DNA of 64,000 nucleotides from NCBI GenBank assembly GCA_050011895.1, contig JBEKIF010000020.1, positions 10,882 to 74,881 of the forward strand. Reading direction: 5' to 3'. Source of the stretch: DATBGO01 sp050011895 (GTDB taxonomy: Bacteria > Actinomycetota > Actinomycetes > Streptosporangiales > Streptosporangiaceae). The translations under genes were made by a program, and so were the position numbers. Shown here piece after piece: positions 34,415 through 43,075 of the stretch (position 1 is its first letter; the number at the start of each line of letters is the position of its first letter). Below the pieces are notes generated by a model. It saw nothing but the letters and a program-made list of their open reading frames with translations. It searched no databases and had not been told where the DNA came from.

Positions 34415-35857
34415 CACACCAAGGACAGGCCGTCCCACGACCTCACCTACAGCGACGTGTTCCTGGTGCCAAGCCGGTCGGCGGTGGCCTCCAGGCTTGA
34501 CGTGAGCCTGGCCACCCGGGACCGGAGCGGGACCACGATCCCTATCGTGGTGGCTAACATGACCGCGGTCGCCGGGCGGCGGATGGCCGAGACGGTGGCC
34601 CGCAGGGGCGGGCTCGCCGTCCTGCCCCAGGACATTCCCGTCGAGGTCGTCGCCGAGGTGATCTCCTGGGTGAAGAGCCGCGACCTCGTCTACGACACCC
34701 CGCTAACGCTCGGCCCTGACGACACGACCGGCCACGCGCTCAGCCTGCTGCCCAAGCGCGCGCATGGCGCCATCATCGTGGTGGCCGACGGGCAGCCGGT
34801 CGGCGTGGTCACCGAGGCCGACTGCGACGGTGTGGACAGGTTCACCCAGTTGCGGCAGGTCATGTCCACCGGGCTGTTCACGCTGGCGGCCGGCACCAAC
34901 CCCGAGCATGCGTTCAATCTGCTCTATGAAGGCAGGCACCGGCTTGCCCCGGTGCTGGCCGCAGATGGCCATTGCGTGGGCATCCTGACCCGTACCGGAG
35001 CGCTGCGCTCGACGCTGTACGAACCCGCCACCGATGCCCGCGGCAGGCTGCGGATCGGCGCGGCGCTCGGCATCAACGGCGATGCGGGCGCCAAGGCGAA
35101 GCTGCTGGCCGACGCGGGCGCGGACCTGCTCATCATGGACACCGCCCATGGCCACCAGGACCGGATGATCGATGCCCTGCGGGCGGTACGTGGCGCGATG
35201 GGCAGCGCGACACCCGCCTCGGTCCCCGTGGTCGCGGGCAACGTCGTGACCGCTGCGGGGGTCGCCGATCTGGTGGCGGCCGGGGCCGACATCGTCAAGG
35301 TGGGCGTGGGCCCGGGCGCGATGTGCACGACCCGGATGATGACCGGGGTGGGGCGGCCGCAGTTCAGCGCGATCCTGGAATGCGCCGAGGAGGGGCGCAG
35401 GCTCGGCGCGCACGTATGGGCTGACGGCGGTGTCCGGCATCCGCGCGACGTTGCCCTCGCCCTGGCGGCCGGCGCGTCCAACGTGATGATCGGCTCCTGG
35501 TTCGCGGGCACCTGCGAGTCGCCTGGCGACGTCTTCAGGGATGCTGAGGGACGGCTGTATAAGGAGAGCTTCGGCATGGCGTCGGCGCGAGCGGTCCGGC
35601 TCCGGACCGCTACCGACTCGCCCTTCGAGCGGGCCCGCAAGGAACTGTTCGAGGAGGGCATCTCAACTTCGCGGATGTACCTGAACCCGCAGCGGCCCGG
35701 CGTGGAGGATCTGATTGACGCAATTACCGCGGGCTTGCGCAGCGCCTGTGCGTATGCTGGCGCGAGTGACCTGGATGAACTGCACCAGCGGGCGGTGGTC
35801 GGCGTGCAGGGGGCGGCGGGTTACACCGAGGGAATGCCGATGCCGACCGGATGGTGA
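34406..35857 (+). CDS. guaB1: GuaB1 family IMP dehydrogenase-related protein (probable GMP reductase)
   Basis: A 483-residue protein colinear with mycobacterial GuaB1, including DLTYSDVFLVPSRS, VVANMTAVAGRRMAETVARRGG near the start, a CBS-domain pair (about 95-210) and the catalytic-loop segment KVGVGPGAMCTTRMMTGVGRPQ with its Cys (near 310). GuaB1 enzymes have been shown to be GMP reductases under adenine nucleotide control, rather than IMP dehydrogenases. The frame extends upstream, but homology begins at the GTG at 34406. Confidence 0.93.
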   Translation: MRFHTKDRPSHDLTYSDVFLVPSRSAVASRLDVSLATRDRSGTTIPIVVANMTAVAGRRMAETVARRGGLAVLPQDIPVEVVAEVISWVKSRDLVYDTPLTLGPDDTTGHALSLLPKRAHGAIIVVADGQPVGVVTEADCDGVDRFTQLRQVMSTGLFTLAAGTNPEHAFNLLYEGRHRLAPVLAADGHCVGILTRTGALRSTLYEPATDARGRLRIGAALGINGDAGAKAKLLADAGADLLIMDTAHGHQDRMIDALRAVRGAMGSATPASVPVVAGNVVTAAGVADLVAAGADIVKVGVGPGAMCTTRMMTGVGRPQFSAILECAEEGRRLGAHVWADGGVRHPRDVALALAAGASNVMIGSWFAGTCESPGDVFRDAEGRLYKESFGMASARAVRLRTATDSPFERARKELFEEGISTSRMYLNPQRPGVEDLIDAITAGLRSACAYAGASDLDELHQRAVVGVQGAAGYTEGMPMPTGW

Positions 35858-35896
35858 CCCGCCCGGCCGGGGCCTCCTGACGCCTCCGGAGCACCC

Positions 35897-36988
35897 GTGA
35901 CTCCCGCCGCCTGCCTCGCGCGGCTGCGCCGGCTGAGCACCCGCCCCGCTGCCGGGAGCGTGGTGATCGCCGCGGCCGGGAGCGTGCTGATCGCCGCGGT
36001 CGGGTTGTCGCTGCCGGCTGCCGCGAACGCAGCACCGGCCGCCACCGCAGCGGCATCGCCCGCCGCCGCTGCGGCCGCACCGGCCGCGCGCGCGTCGCTC
36101 GCCGCCGCCCGCACGGCGCCCGGGTTAGCGGCCGGGTTTGCTGGCCATGGCCGCGCAGGCCCGCGCCGCGCAGGTCCTGGCGGAGTGTCGGCGCTGGGCG
36201 CCGAGCTAGCGGCCACCGCGACGGGCAGGCGGCTGTGGGGCCGGGCGGCGGGCGTCCGGCGCCCGATGGCCAGCATCACCAAGGTCATGACCGCGCTGGT
36301 GGTGATCGGCGCCGGTCATCTGGACCGCAAGATCAGGATTTCCGCTGCCGTCCCTGCCTACGTGCGCAGGTACGGGGCGGCCAGCGCCGGCCTGCGGGCT
36401 GGCGACGTCCTGACCGCCCGCCAGCTGCTTGCGGCCATGTTGCTGCCGTCCGGCTGTGACGCCGCCTACGCGCTGGCGACCGCATACGGCCCAGGATGGC
36501 GGGCGTTCGTAGCGAAAATGAATGCGACAGCACGGAAACTGGGGCTGCGTTCCACTCACTTCGACAACTTCGACGGGCTCCCCTGGCCGACCGAGCGCTC
36601 CACCTACTCGACCCCTCGGGATCTGGTGGCACTGGGCCTGGCGGCGACGCGGCTCGCCCTCTTCCGCCGTCTTGTCCGGCATCGGATCTATTACCTGCCC
36701 GCGACCGGGCAGCATCACGCCTACCTGTGGCGGACGACCAACCTGCTGCTCGGCTCCTACCCGGGGGCTACCGGAATCAAGACCGGGTGGACCGGCGCCG
36801 CCGGATACTGCCTGCTTTTCGAGGCGAGCCGAGGCGGCCGCACCCTCATCGGCGTGGTGCTCGATGCGTCAGCGACCAACCCGGACGCTCGCTTTACCGC
36901 CGCCGCCCGGATCCTGGACTGGGGCTTCGACATCGCGCACGGCCCGCTGCAGCTCCGCCCGCTGCCGCCGGGCGGTAATCCCGACTAG
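35897..36988 (+). CDS. D-alanyl-D-alanine carboxypeptidase (S11) with SGC in place of SxN
   Basis: An exported serine peptidase of 363 residues that trims peptidoglycan stem peptides. GTG 35897 has GGAG 5 bases upstream. A signal peptide is followed by an Ala-rich region (about 45-95). Catalytic motifs: SITK (SxxK, near 126), then PSGCDAAYALA, where SxN is SGC, and GIKTGWTGAAGYC (KTG, near 292). The replacement of Asn by Cys is seen in a subset of actinomycete proteins. It precedes the two-component system by 70 bases. Confidence 0.86.
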   Translation: MTPAACLARLRRLSTRPAAGSVVIAAAGSVLIAAVGLSLPAAANAAPAATAAASPAAAAAAPAARASLAAARTAPGLAAGFAGHGRAGPRRAGPGGVSALGAELAATATGRRLWGRAAGVRRPMASITKVMTALVVIGAGHLDRKIRISAAVPAYVRRYGAASAGLRAGDVLTARQLLAAMLLPSGCDAAYALATAYGPGWRAFVAKMNATARKLGLRSTHFDNFDGLPWPTERSTYSTPRDLVALGLAATRLALFRRLVRHRIYYLPATGQHHAYLWRTTNLLLGSYPGATGIKTGWTGAAGYCLLFEASRGGRTLIGVVLDASATNPDARFTAAARILDWGFDIAHGPLQLRPLPPGGNPD

Positions 36989-37058
36989 CGTCGCCCGGGC
37001 CGCCATCCCGCGCAGGAGTGCGGCCCGCCTCGGCCGCGGCTCGCCTACGGTGGTTGCC

Positions 37059-37760
37059 ATGACAGCGCCGAACAGCCGGCCCAGGCCAGTCGCGCCGCCC
37101 GACGGGCCAGGGACCAGCGTGCTCGTGGTGGAAGATGACCCGGGCATCGCCACCCAGCTAGTCCGGGGCTTGTCCAGGGGCGGCTACCGCGTCGATCACG
37201 TGATGACCGGTACCGAGGCGCTGGCCTGGGGCGATCCCGATGTCATGCTGCTCGACCTCGAGCTTCCCGACGTCGATGGCGTGCAGGTCTGCAGGCAGTT
37301 CAGGGAGCGGTCGAGCGCAGCGATCATCGTAGTCACCGCGCACGGCGAGGAGCCGGACCGGGTGAACGCCCTGGACGCGGGCGCCGACGACTACCTGGTC
37401 AAGCCCTTCGGCCTGGGCGAGCTGCAGGCCAGGATCAGGGCGGTGCTGCGCCGGGTGCGGCCGGGCGGCGAGCTGATCAGGCACGGGCCGCTGACGGTGG
37501 ACCTGCGTACCCGCAAGGTCCTGGTCTCCGGTGCGGAAGTGGCCCTGACGCCCAAGGAGTTCGACATCCTCGAGTGCCTGGCGACCGATCCCGGGCGGGT
37601 GGTGAGCAGGCAGGAGATCCTGGAGAGCGCCTGGGACGCGCACTGGTACGGTCCGACCAAGGTTCTCGATGTGCATGTCGCCGCGCTGCGCAAGAAGCTC
37701 GGATCGCCCGGCCTGATCGAAACCGTCTACGGGCGTGGGTTCCGGCTCGGCGAGGCCTGA
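37059..37760 (+). CDS. OmpR-family response regulator
   Basis: A 233-residue two-component regulator. Receiver domain about residues 23-135 with VLVVEDDPG, the phosphoacceptor Asp in MLLDLELPDVDG (near 66) and the conserved Lys in DYLVKPFGLGEL. The winged-helix domain (about 140-230) has LTPKEFDILECLATDPG and VLDVHVAALRKKLG. ATG 37059. Its TGA overlaps the kinase ATG (TGATG), so regulator and kinase are co-translated. It probably controls the downstream redox genes. Confidence 0.94.
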   Translation: MTAPNSRPRPVAPPDGPGTSVLVVEDDPGIATQLVRGLSRGGYRVDHVMTGTEALAWGDPDVMLLDLELPDVDGVQVCRQFRERSSAAIIVVTAHGEEPDRVNALDAGADDYLVKPFGLGELQARIRAVLRRVRPGGELIRHGPLTVDLRTRKVLVSGAEVALTPKEFDILECLATDPGRVVSRQEILESAWDAHWYGPTKVLDVHVAALRKKLGSPGLIETVYGRGFRLGEA

Positions 37761-39127
37761 TGGCCCGCAGGATCGTCCTGGCGATCTTGACATTGATCGT
37801 GGCGTTGCTCGGCCTCATTGCCGTCCCGCTCGGCCTGATCACCGGCGGGCAGGACCGCCGCGACTTCACCGACGAGACGGTCACCGCGGCCCGGACCCTG
37901 GCCAGCGCGGCCGAGGAGGAGCTCGGGGATAAGGCCGACGCATCGGCGCTCAGCCGGTCGATCGCCCGGCTCCAGCGTGGCGGCGACCGGGTGGCGCTGT
38001 ATGACCGGGCGGGCACGCGGCGCGGCGGCACGGGTCCGGTCGCACCGGCCGCGCGCGTCCGCGGGGTGCTGTCCAGCGCGAGGACTGCCACCTATCCGGG
38101 TGATGACCGGCTGGTTGTGCTGGCGCCGGTGCTGGGCGACGAGGGCGGCCAGGCCATCGGCGTGATCGCGCTGTCCCGCTCCACTGGCCCGCTGCAGCAG
38201 CGGATCATAGCGCTCTGGACCTGGCTGGCTGTGGTCTCAGCGGCCGGGCTGCTGGCCGCGGCGGCGATCGCGGTGGCGCTGGTGCGCTGGGTGAGCCGCC
38301 CGATCATTGCGCTTGACGCGGCGGCGCGCCGGCTGGGCGGTGGCGCGCTGGACACCAGGTCCCCGGCCAGCCACGGTCCCGCCGAGATCCGCAGGCTCGC
38401 GGCCAACTTCAACACGATGGCGGGCCGCCTCGAAGCGCTGGTCGACGGTCACCAGGTAATGATGGCTGACGTCTCGCACCAGCTGCGGACCCCGCTCGCC
38501 GCGCTCCGGCTGCGGCTCGACGTACTCGCGCAAGACGCCGGGGAGTCCGTGGCCAGTGACCTGGCCGGTGCGCAGGAGGAAGTCACGCGGCTGTCCAGGC
38601 TGGTTGACGGCCTGCTGGCGGTGGCGAGGGCAGAAAACGTGGTGACTGAGCCCATCGGCGTCGCCGCTGACATCGTGATCAGGGACCGGGCGGCCGCCTG
38701 GCGGCCGGCCGCCGAGGAGCGGGACGTCACCCTCGACGTCACCGTTGAGCCGGTGGCTGTCTCGGCCGGCGCTGGGCATCTGGAGCAGATGCTGGACAAC
38801 CTGCTGGCCAACGCCCTTGACGCGGTCCCAGCCGGCGGCAAGGTCTGGATGAGCGCACGCGCCGCAGGCCCCAATACGCTCATCGTGGTCGCCGACGACG
38901 GTCCTGGCATGAGCCCCCAGCAAAAGCGGTCCGCCTTCCGGCGGTTCGCCAGCACCACCCCGGGCGGTGCCGGGCTTGGCCTGGCGATCGTGCACCGGCT
39001 GGTGACATCTAACGGCGGCTCGGCGACGCTCTCGGATACGCCAGGCGGCGGGCTGACCGTGACACTCGAACTGCCGAACGCGCCAAGAGACCGCAGGTCA
39101 CGCCGACCGAGCGCAGGATCATGCTGA
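37760..39127 (+). CDS. sensor histidine kinase
   Basis: A membrane kinase of 455 residues. Two membrane helices (about 5-27 and 155-178) enclose a short extracellular sensor domain. A HAMP linker follows (about 180-230). The H-box is MADVSHQLRTPLAALRLRLD (phospho-His near 243). The ATP lid has LDNLLANALDAVP, DDGPGMSP and GGAGLGLAIVHRLV. It faces outwards, so the signal is probably extracytoplasmic. It shares the regulator's stop codon base. Confidence 0.94.
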   Translation: MARRIVLAILTLIVALLGLIAVPLGLITGGQDRRDFTDETVTAARTLASAAEEELGDKADASALSRSIARLQRGGDRVALYDRAGTRRGGTGPVAPAARVRGVLSSARTATYPGDDRLVVLAPVLGDEGGQAIGVIALSRSTGPLQQRIIALWTWLAVVSAAGLLAAAAIAVALVRWVSRPIIALDAAARRLGGGALDTRSPASHGPAEIRRLAANFNTMAGRLEALVDGHQVMMADVSHQLRTPLAALRLRLDVLAQDAGESVASDLAGAQEEVTRLSRLVDGLLAVARAENVVTEPIGVAADIVIRDRAAAWRPAAEERDVTLDVTVEPVAVSAGAGHLEQMLDNLLANALDAVPAGGKVWMSARAAGPNTLIVVADDGPGMSPQQKRSAFRRFASTTPGGAGLGLAIVHRLVTSNGGSATLSDTPGGGLTVTLELPNAPRDRRSRRPSAGSC

Positions 39128-39254
39128 GGTCGCAGCCGCATTTACCGGTTCTGAACGTTTCCTGAACCGATTCCCTGGACAGCGCACGGCAGGCTGGACA
39201 CGCGACGGGCCCACCAGGGGCCCGCCCGAGCCGGATCTGCTGGAGCACTCAGGC

Positions 39255-39587
39255 ATGCCGCTTACCGCCGGTCACGCCGTCAGGCGCCGCGACGAGAGAC
39301 TCTCGCGCACCCGCAGGGTGTCGCTCTGGGTCGCGGGCGGCGCTGCCGCCGCGTCACTGGGACTGGGCGCCGCGTTCGCGCATGCGCTGCCCGGGCACCG
39401 AACGGCAGCCGCAGGGGCGCGGCCGGCCGGTGCCAGCCACGCTCAGTCAGCGGGCGGACAGACGGCGCCAAGCAGCGGCGCGGCGGATGCCCGCCATCAT
39501 CACGGGCACCACCACAGCCTCGCGCCGCCGCAGCAGCCGCCCGCGACCACCCAGGCACCGCCGCAGACCATCTCCGGTGGGTCATGA
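39255..39587 (+). CDS. small exported His-rich protein of unknown function
   Basis: I do not recognise this 110-residue protein. A basic N-terminus (RRRDERLSRTRR) leads to one hydrophobic helix (about 23-45), then an Ala/Gly/Ser-rich stretch and a cluster HHHGHHH near residue 83, ending in a Pro/Gln/Thr-rich tail. It is probably anchored in the membrane with a metal-binding tail outside. Its stop overlaps the next start as ATGA, tying it to the ferric-reductase-like gene. Confidence 0.72.
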   Translation: MPLTAGHAVRRRDERLSRTRRVSLWVAGGAAAASLGLGAAFAHALPGHRTAAAGARPAGASHAQSAGGQTAPSSGAADARHHHGHHHSLAPPQQPPATTQAPPQTISGGS

Positions 39588-40702
39588 CCGGCTCGCTGGC
39601 AGCCAGCAGCGCCGGGCCGAGCCCGCTGTGGTATGCGACGCGGGCTACCGGAGTCGTGGCGCTGATCTTGCTCACGATCACGGTGGTGCTGGGCATCACC
39701 GGCACAGCCAGGTTCGCCACGCCACGCTGGCCCCGGGTGATCACCTCTGGCCTGCACCGCAATGTCGCGCTGCTGGTGGTGGCGTTCGTCGGCGTACACA
39801 TCGTCACCACGGTCCTGGACAGCTACGCGGGAATCGGCTGGATCTCGGTCGTGGTTCCGTTCAGCTCGGCCTACCGGCCGCTGTGGCTCAGCCTGGGCAC
39901 GATCGCCTTCGACCTGCTGCTCGCGCTGGTCGTGACCAGCCTACTGCGCGCGCGGATTGGCTACCGTGGCTGGCGGATCGTGCACTGGCTTGCCTATGTG
40001 GCATGGCCGGTAGCGCTCTGGCATGGTCTCGGGACCGGAACTGACAGCCGCCTCCCCTGGCTCCTCGCGCTGGACGCGGCAGCCGTCGCCGCAGTCGCCG
40101 GCGCGGTGTGGTGGCGGCTGTCACTGCCGGAGACCGCGCCGCGTCCGCTGACCATCGCGATCGCCGTCACCGCGGTACCGCTGGTAACGATCCTGTTTAC
40201 TGCGCTCGGCCCGCTGCAGCCCGGCTGGGCACACCGGGCGGGGACGCCCGTCAAGCTGCTGGCCGGCCAGCAAACATCGTCGGGCGGCGCGGCCCCGTCG
40301 GGCGGCGCGGCCCCGTCGGGCAGCGCCTCGTCGGGCGGCACGGCCGCCATGCCATCGGGCGGCGGGTTCACCGGGCGGGCGGCCCGCAGCAGCGGGCCGG
40401 AAGCGGGCGAGGTGACCATCGCGGTTACGGCGAGGACCACCGGCCCGTCCGGCGAGGATTTCACGATCACGCTGCAAGGCATGCCCGATGGTGCCGGGGT
40501 GGCGCTGCAGCGCGGCATGGTCGTCGTCGGCTCCGCTGGCGCCGCATCGTCTTATTCCGGCCCTGTCGTGGCGCTCGACGGGCAGCAGCTCATCGCCGAC
40601 CTCAGCGACCAGGCCAGATCCACGGCGCGGGCCGCGATCAGGCTCGAGGTGAGCGGCAGCAGGGCGACTGGCAGGCTCACCATCAGCGGCGGCGGGGCAT
40701 GA
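39584..40702 (+). CDS. ferric-reductase-like di-heme transmembrane protein with extracellular domain
   Basis: A 372-residue membrane protein with about six helices in the first 210 residues. Paired histidines in two helices (LHRN and VHIV; then VHWL and LWHG) fit the bis-heme b arrangement of the ferric reductase-like domain. A Ser/Gly/Ala repeat linker (about 225-265, near-identical 24-base units) leads to a beta-rich exported domain. It lacks the FAD/NADPH domain of true ferric reductases. Electrons would therefore come from separate proteins, perhaps the NuoF-like protein encoded next. Confidence 0.82.
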   Translation: MTGSLAASSAGPSPLWYATRATGVVALILLTITVVLGITGTARFATPRWPRVITSGLHRNVALLVVAFVGVHIVTTVLDSYAGIGWISVVVPFSSAYRPLWLSLGTIAFDLLLALVVTSLLRARIGYRGWRIVHWLAYVAWPVALWHGLGTGTDSRLPWLLALDAAAVAAVAGAVWWRLSLPETAPRPLTIAIAVTAVPLVTILFTALGPLQPGWAHRAGTPVKLLAGQQTSSGGAAPSGGAAPSGSASSGGTAAMPSGGGFTGRAARSSGPEAGEVTIAVTARTTGPSGEDFTITLQGMPDGAGVALQRGMVVVGSAGAASSYSGPVVALDGQQLIADLSDQARSTARAAIRLEVSGSRATGRLTISGGGA

Positions 40703-42114
40703 CGCCGCCCGCGGGCCACGCCACCGTACCCAGCACCCGCCCGGGCGGCGGCCCGGCCCGGCTGACCGCAGGATGGCAGCAGATGTCACGCGCGGCGACG
40801 CTGTCTGAGCACGTCGCCCGGTACGGCCCGCTGCCGCAGGCCGGCCGCGGGTCCCGCAGGAACCATCGCATGCTGGCCGACGCCGTCACCCGCGCCGGGC
40901 TCACCGGCCGCGGCGGCGCAGCCTTCCCCACCGGGACCAAGATCGGCGCCGTTGCCGCCAGGCGCGGCCCGGCCGTCGTGGTCGCCAACGGAATGGAAAG
41001 CGAGCCGGCCAGCGAGAAGGACCAGGCGCTGCTGGCCAGGGCGCCGCACCTGGTGCTGGACGGAGCCGTGCTGGCCGCCGAGGCGGTCCGGGCGGATGCC
41101 GTATACGTATGCCTGTCGAGGTCTAGGCCGTGGCAGGCCGGGCAGCTGGCAGCCGCCGTCGCAGAGCGGCAGGCGTCCCGGCTGGACAGCGTCCGCATCG
41201 AGATACACGACTTGCCTGAACGCTACGTCGCCAGCGAGGAGACCGCCCTCGTGCACTGGCTGAATGGCGGAGAAGCCAGGCCTGTCAATACGCCGCCGCG
41301 GCCGTCTGAACGAGGCGTCGGCCGGCGGCCAACGCTGGTCGACAATGTCGAGACGCTGGCGCATATCGCCCTGATTGCCCGCTATGGCCCTGACTGGTTC
41401 CGGCAGGCGGGGACGGGAGAGGCGCCGGGCACGATGCTGGCCACGATCTGCGGCGCAGTCGCGGGACCCGGCGTCTACGAGATCGAGCTTGGCACCCTCG
41501 TCGTGGACGCCCTGGCCATGGCCGGCGCATCAGCCGAGGCCAGTGCGGTGCTCATCGGCGGATACTTCGGGACCTGGCACGACGCGGCGGCCGTGGCCGG
41601 CCTGCGGCTGGCCAGACCGGGGCTGACACAGGGCGGCACCGCACCCGCCTCGAGCACCGCGCCCGACTCAAACACCGCGCCCGACTCAAACACCGCGCCC
41701 GCCTCGAGCACCTCGCCCGGGGCCGGCGTGCTTGCCGTCCTGCCCGCCGGGGCTTGCGGGCTGACCGAGACGGCCCGGGTGCTCGGCTACCTCGCCGCGC
41801 AGAGCGCGGGCCAGTGCGGCCCGTGCGTATTCGGGCTGTCGGCGATCGCTGACGACTTCGCCCAGCTCGCGTCCGGCCGACCGCACGGGCCAGTTCTTGA
41901 CCGGCTGAGCCGCAGGCTCGGCGTGGTGAGCGGGCGCGGCGCCTGCCGTCACCCGGATGGCGCGACCAGGCTAGCGGCCTCCGCGCTTGGCACCTTCGCG
42001 GCGGACGCCCGCGCCCATGCGCAGCGGCGGTCATGCCAGGCGGCCTGGCGCGGCCGGCCGGCCGCGCCAGTACTGCCGATTCCCCGGCCCGACCCGGACG
42101 GAAGGTGGAGATGA
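40699..42114 (+). CDS. NuoF-like flavoprotein with iron-sulfur region
   Basis: A 471-residue soluble protein related to the NADH-binding subunit of complex I. The FMN/NADH segments are LTGRGGAAFPTGTK (near 72), ANGMESEPASEKD (near 95), YVASEETALVHWLNGG (near 175) and PTLVDNVETLAHIALIARYG. An SLBB-like part follows. A 6-residue repeat linker (TAPASS/TAPDSN, 41640-41710) precedes the cluster region, where SAGQCGPC has Ala in place of the first Cys and a third Cys occurs in GACRHPDG. Start ATG 40699 overlaps the previous stop. Confidence 0.83.
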   Translation: MTPPAGHATVPSTRPGGGPARLTAGWQQMSRAATLSEHVARYGPLPQAGRGSRRNHRMLADAVTRAGLTGRGGAAFPTGTKIGAVAARRGPAVVVANGMESEPASEKDQALLARAPHLVLDGAVLAAEAVRADAVYVCLSRSRPWQAGQLAAAVAERQASRLDSVRIEIHDLPERYVASEETALVHWLNGGEARPVNTPPRPSERGVGRRPTLVDNVETLAHIALIARYGPDWFRQAGTGEAPGTMLATICGAVAGPGVYEIELGTLVVDALAMAGASAEASAVLIGGYFGTWHDAAAVAGLRLARPGLTQGGTAPASSTAPDSNTAPDSNTAPASSTSPGAGVLAVLPAGACGLTETARVLGYLAAQSAGQCGPCVFGLSAIADDFAQLASGRPHGPVLDRLSRRLGVVSGRGACRHPDGATRLAASALGTFAADARAHAQRRSCQAAWRGRPAAPVLPIPRPDPDGRWR

Positions 42115-42341
42115 CGACCGCGGAGCTGAATCTGGATCCGATCAGGTGCACAAGCCACGGCCTTTGTGCCGAGCTGCTGCCCGACTTCATCGAGCTCGAT
42201 GAGTGGGGATATCCCATCGTGGCAGGCCGGGACGTCGGGCCAGGGGCGATACGGGACGCGCGCCGCGCAGTGAGCGCCTGTCCGACCCTCGCGCTCCGGC
42301 TGCAGCGGCCAGCCGCGCTCGCCCGGTCGAGCCGCAGTTGA
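42111..42341 (+). CDS. ferredoxin, three-cysteine (probably 3Fe-4S)
   Basis: A 76-residue electron carrier. Cysteines occur as CTSHGLC (C-x5-C) and later ACPTLAL (C-P). This spacing is typical of small actinomycete ferredoxins with one 3Fe-4S cluster. ATG 42111 overlaps the NuoF-like stop as ATGA. It probably moves electrons between the flavoprotein and a membrane heme protein of the same operon. Confidence 0.85.
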   Translation: MTTAELNLDPIRCTSHGLCAELLPDFIELDEWGYPIVAGRDVGPGAIRDARRAVSACPTLALRLQRPAALARSSRS

Positions 42342-43030
42342 GCACGACGCCCCAGCACGAGGCGCCGCGGCAGAGCGAGGTCGCCAGTGCCCGGCGCCGC
42401 CGGTCACCGGAGGAGGCCTTGGAAGGCCCGGAAGGCAACGAACGGCTCACCGCCATGACCGGCGCCCTGCTGCTTGCGCTGTTCGCCGCCGAGGGCCTGA
42501 CCATCCTGTCCATCCGGCAGCTGCTCACACTGCATTTCTTCCTCGGAATGCTGCTGATCGGGCCGGTCGCGCTGAAGATCGGCTCGACCTGCTACCGGTT
42601 CGCCAGGTACTACACCGGCGCTGCACCATATGTCAGGAGAGGACCGCCAGCACCGCTGTTGCGGCTGCTCGGGCCATTGGTGATCATCACCTCGACGGCG
42701 GTCATCGGCACCGGTGTCGCGCTGGCCGTCACCGGCCCGCAACGCAGCCCGTGGCTGCTGGCCCACAAGGCCTCGTTCGTGCTGTGGTTCGGCGTGATGA
42801 CCATCCACGTGGTCGCCTACGCGCCCCGGCTGCCCCGGCTGCTGCTCAGCCATCATTCCGGGGGTCGGGCCCGCACTGCCCTGGCCGGCCGCCGGGCGCG
42901 CTGGCTGCTGCTTTCCGCCTCGGTCGCTGGCGGGCTGGTCATCGCCGCACTAACGCTGCATCTCGTGGGCCGGTGGGGGGTAGGCGTGACGACGGGGACC
43001 CACCCTGTCATCCGCGGATCGGCTCGCTGA
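42338..43030 (+). CDS. cytochrome b-like four-helix membrane protein
   Basis: A 230-residue protein from a TTG at 42338 that overlaps the ferredoxin stop (TTGA), consistent with the previous overlaps. A polar N-terminus (about 45 residues) is followed by about four membrane helices. Histidines in LTLHFFLGML, LLAHKASFVLW and MTIHVVAYAP are placed within helices as heme b ligands would be. I cannot assign a named family with certainty; cytochrome b561/DUF4405-like is the closest. Confidence 0.7.
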   Translation: MSTTPQHEAPRQSEVASARRRRSPEEALEGPEGNERLTAMTGALLLALFAAEGLTILSIRQLLTLHFFLGMLLIGPVALKIGSTCYRFARYYTGAAPYVRRGPPAPLLRLLGPLVIITSTAVIGTGVALAVTGPQRSPWLLAHKASFVLWFGVMTIHVVAYAPRLPRLLLSHHSGGRARTALAGRRARWLLLSASVAGGLVIAALTLHLVGRWGVGVTTGTHPVIRGSAR

Positions 43031-43075
43031 CCGGACTGACCGGGGTCAGCCCGGTTCATCGGCAGGTCGGCTCCC

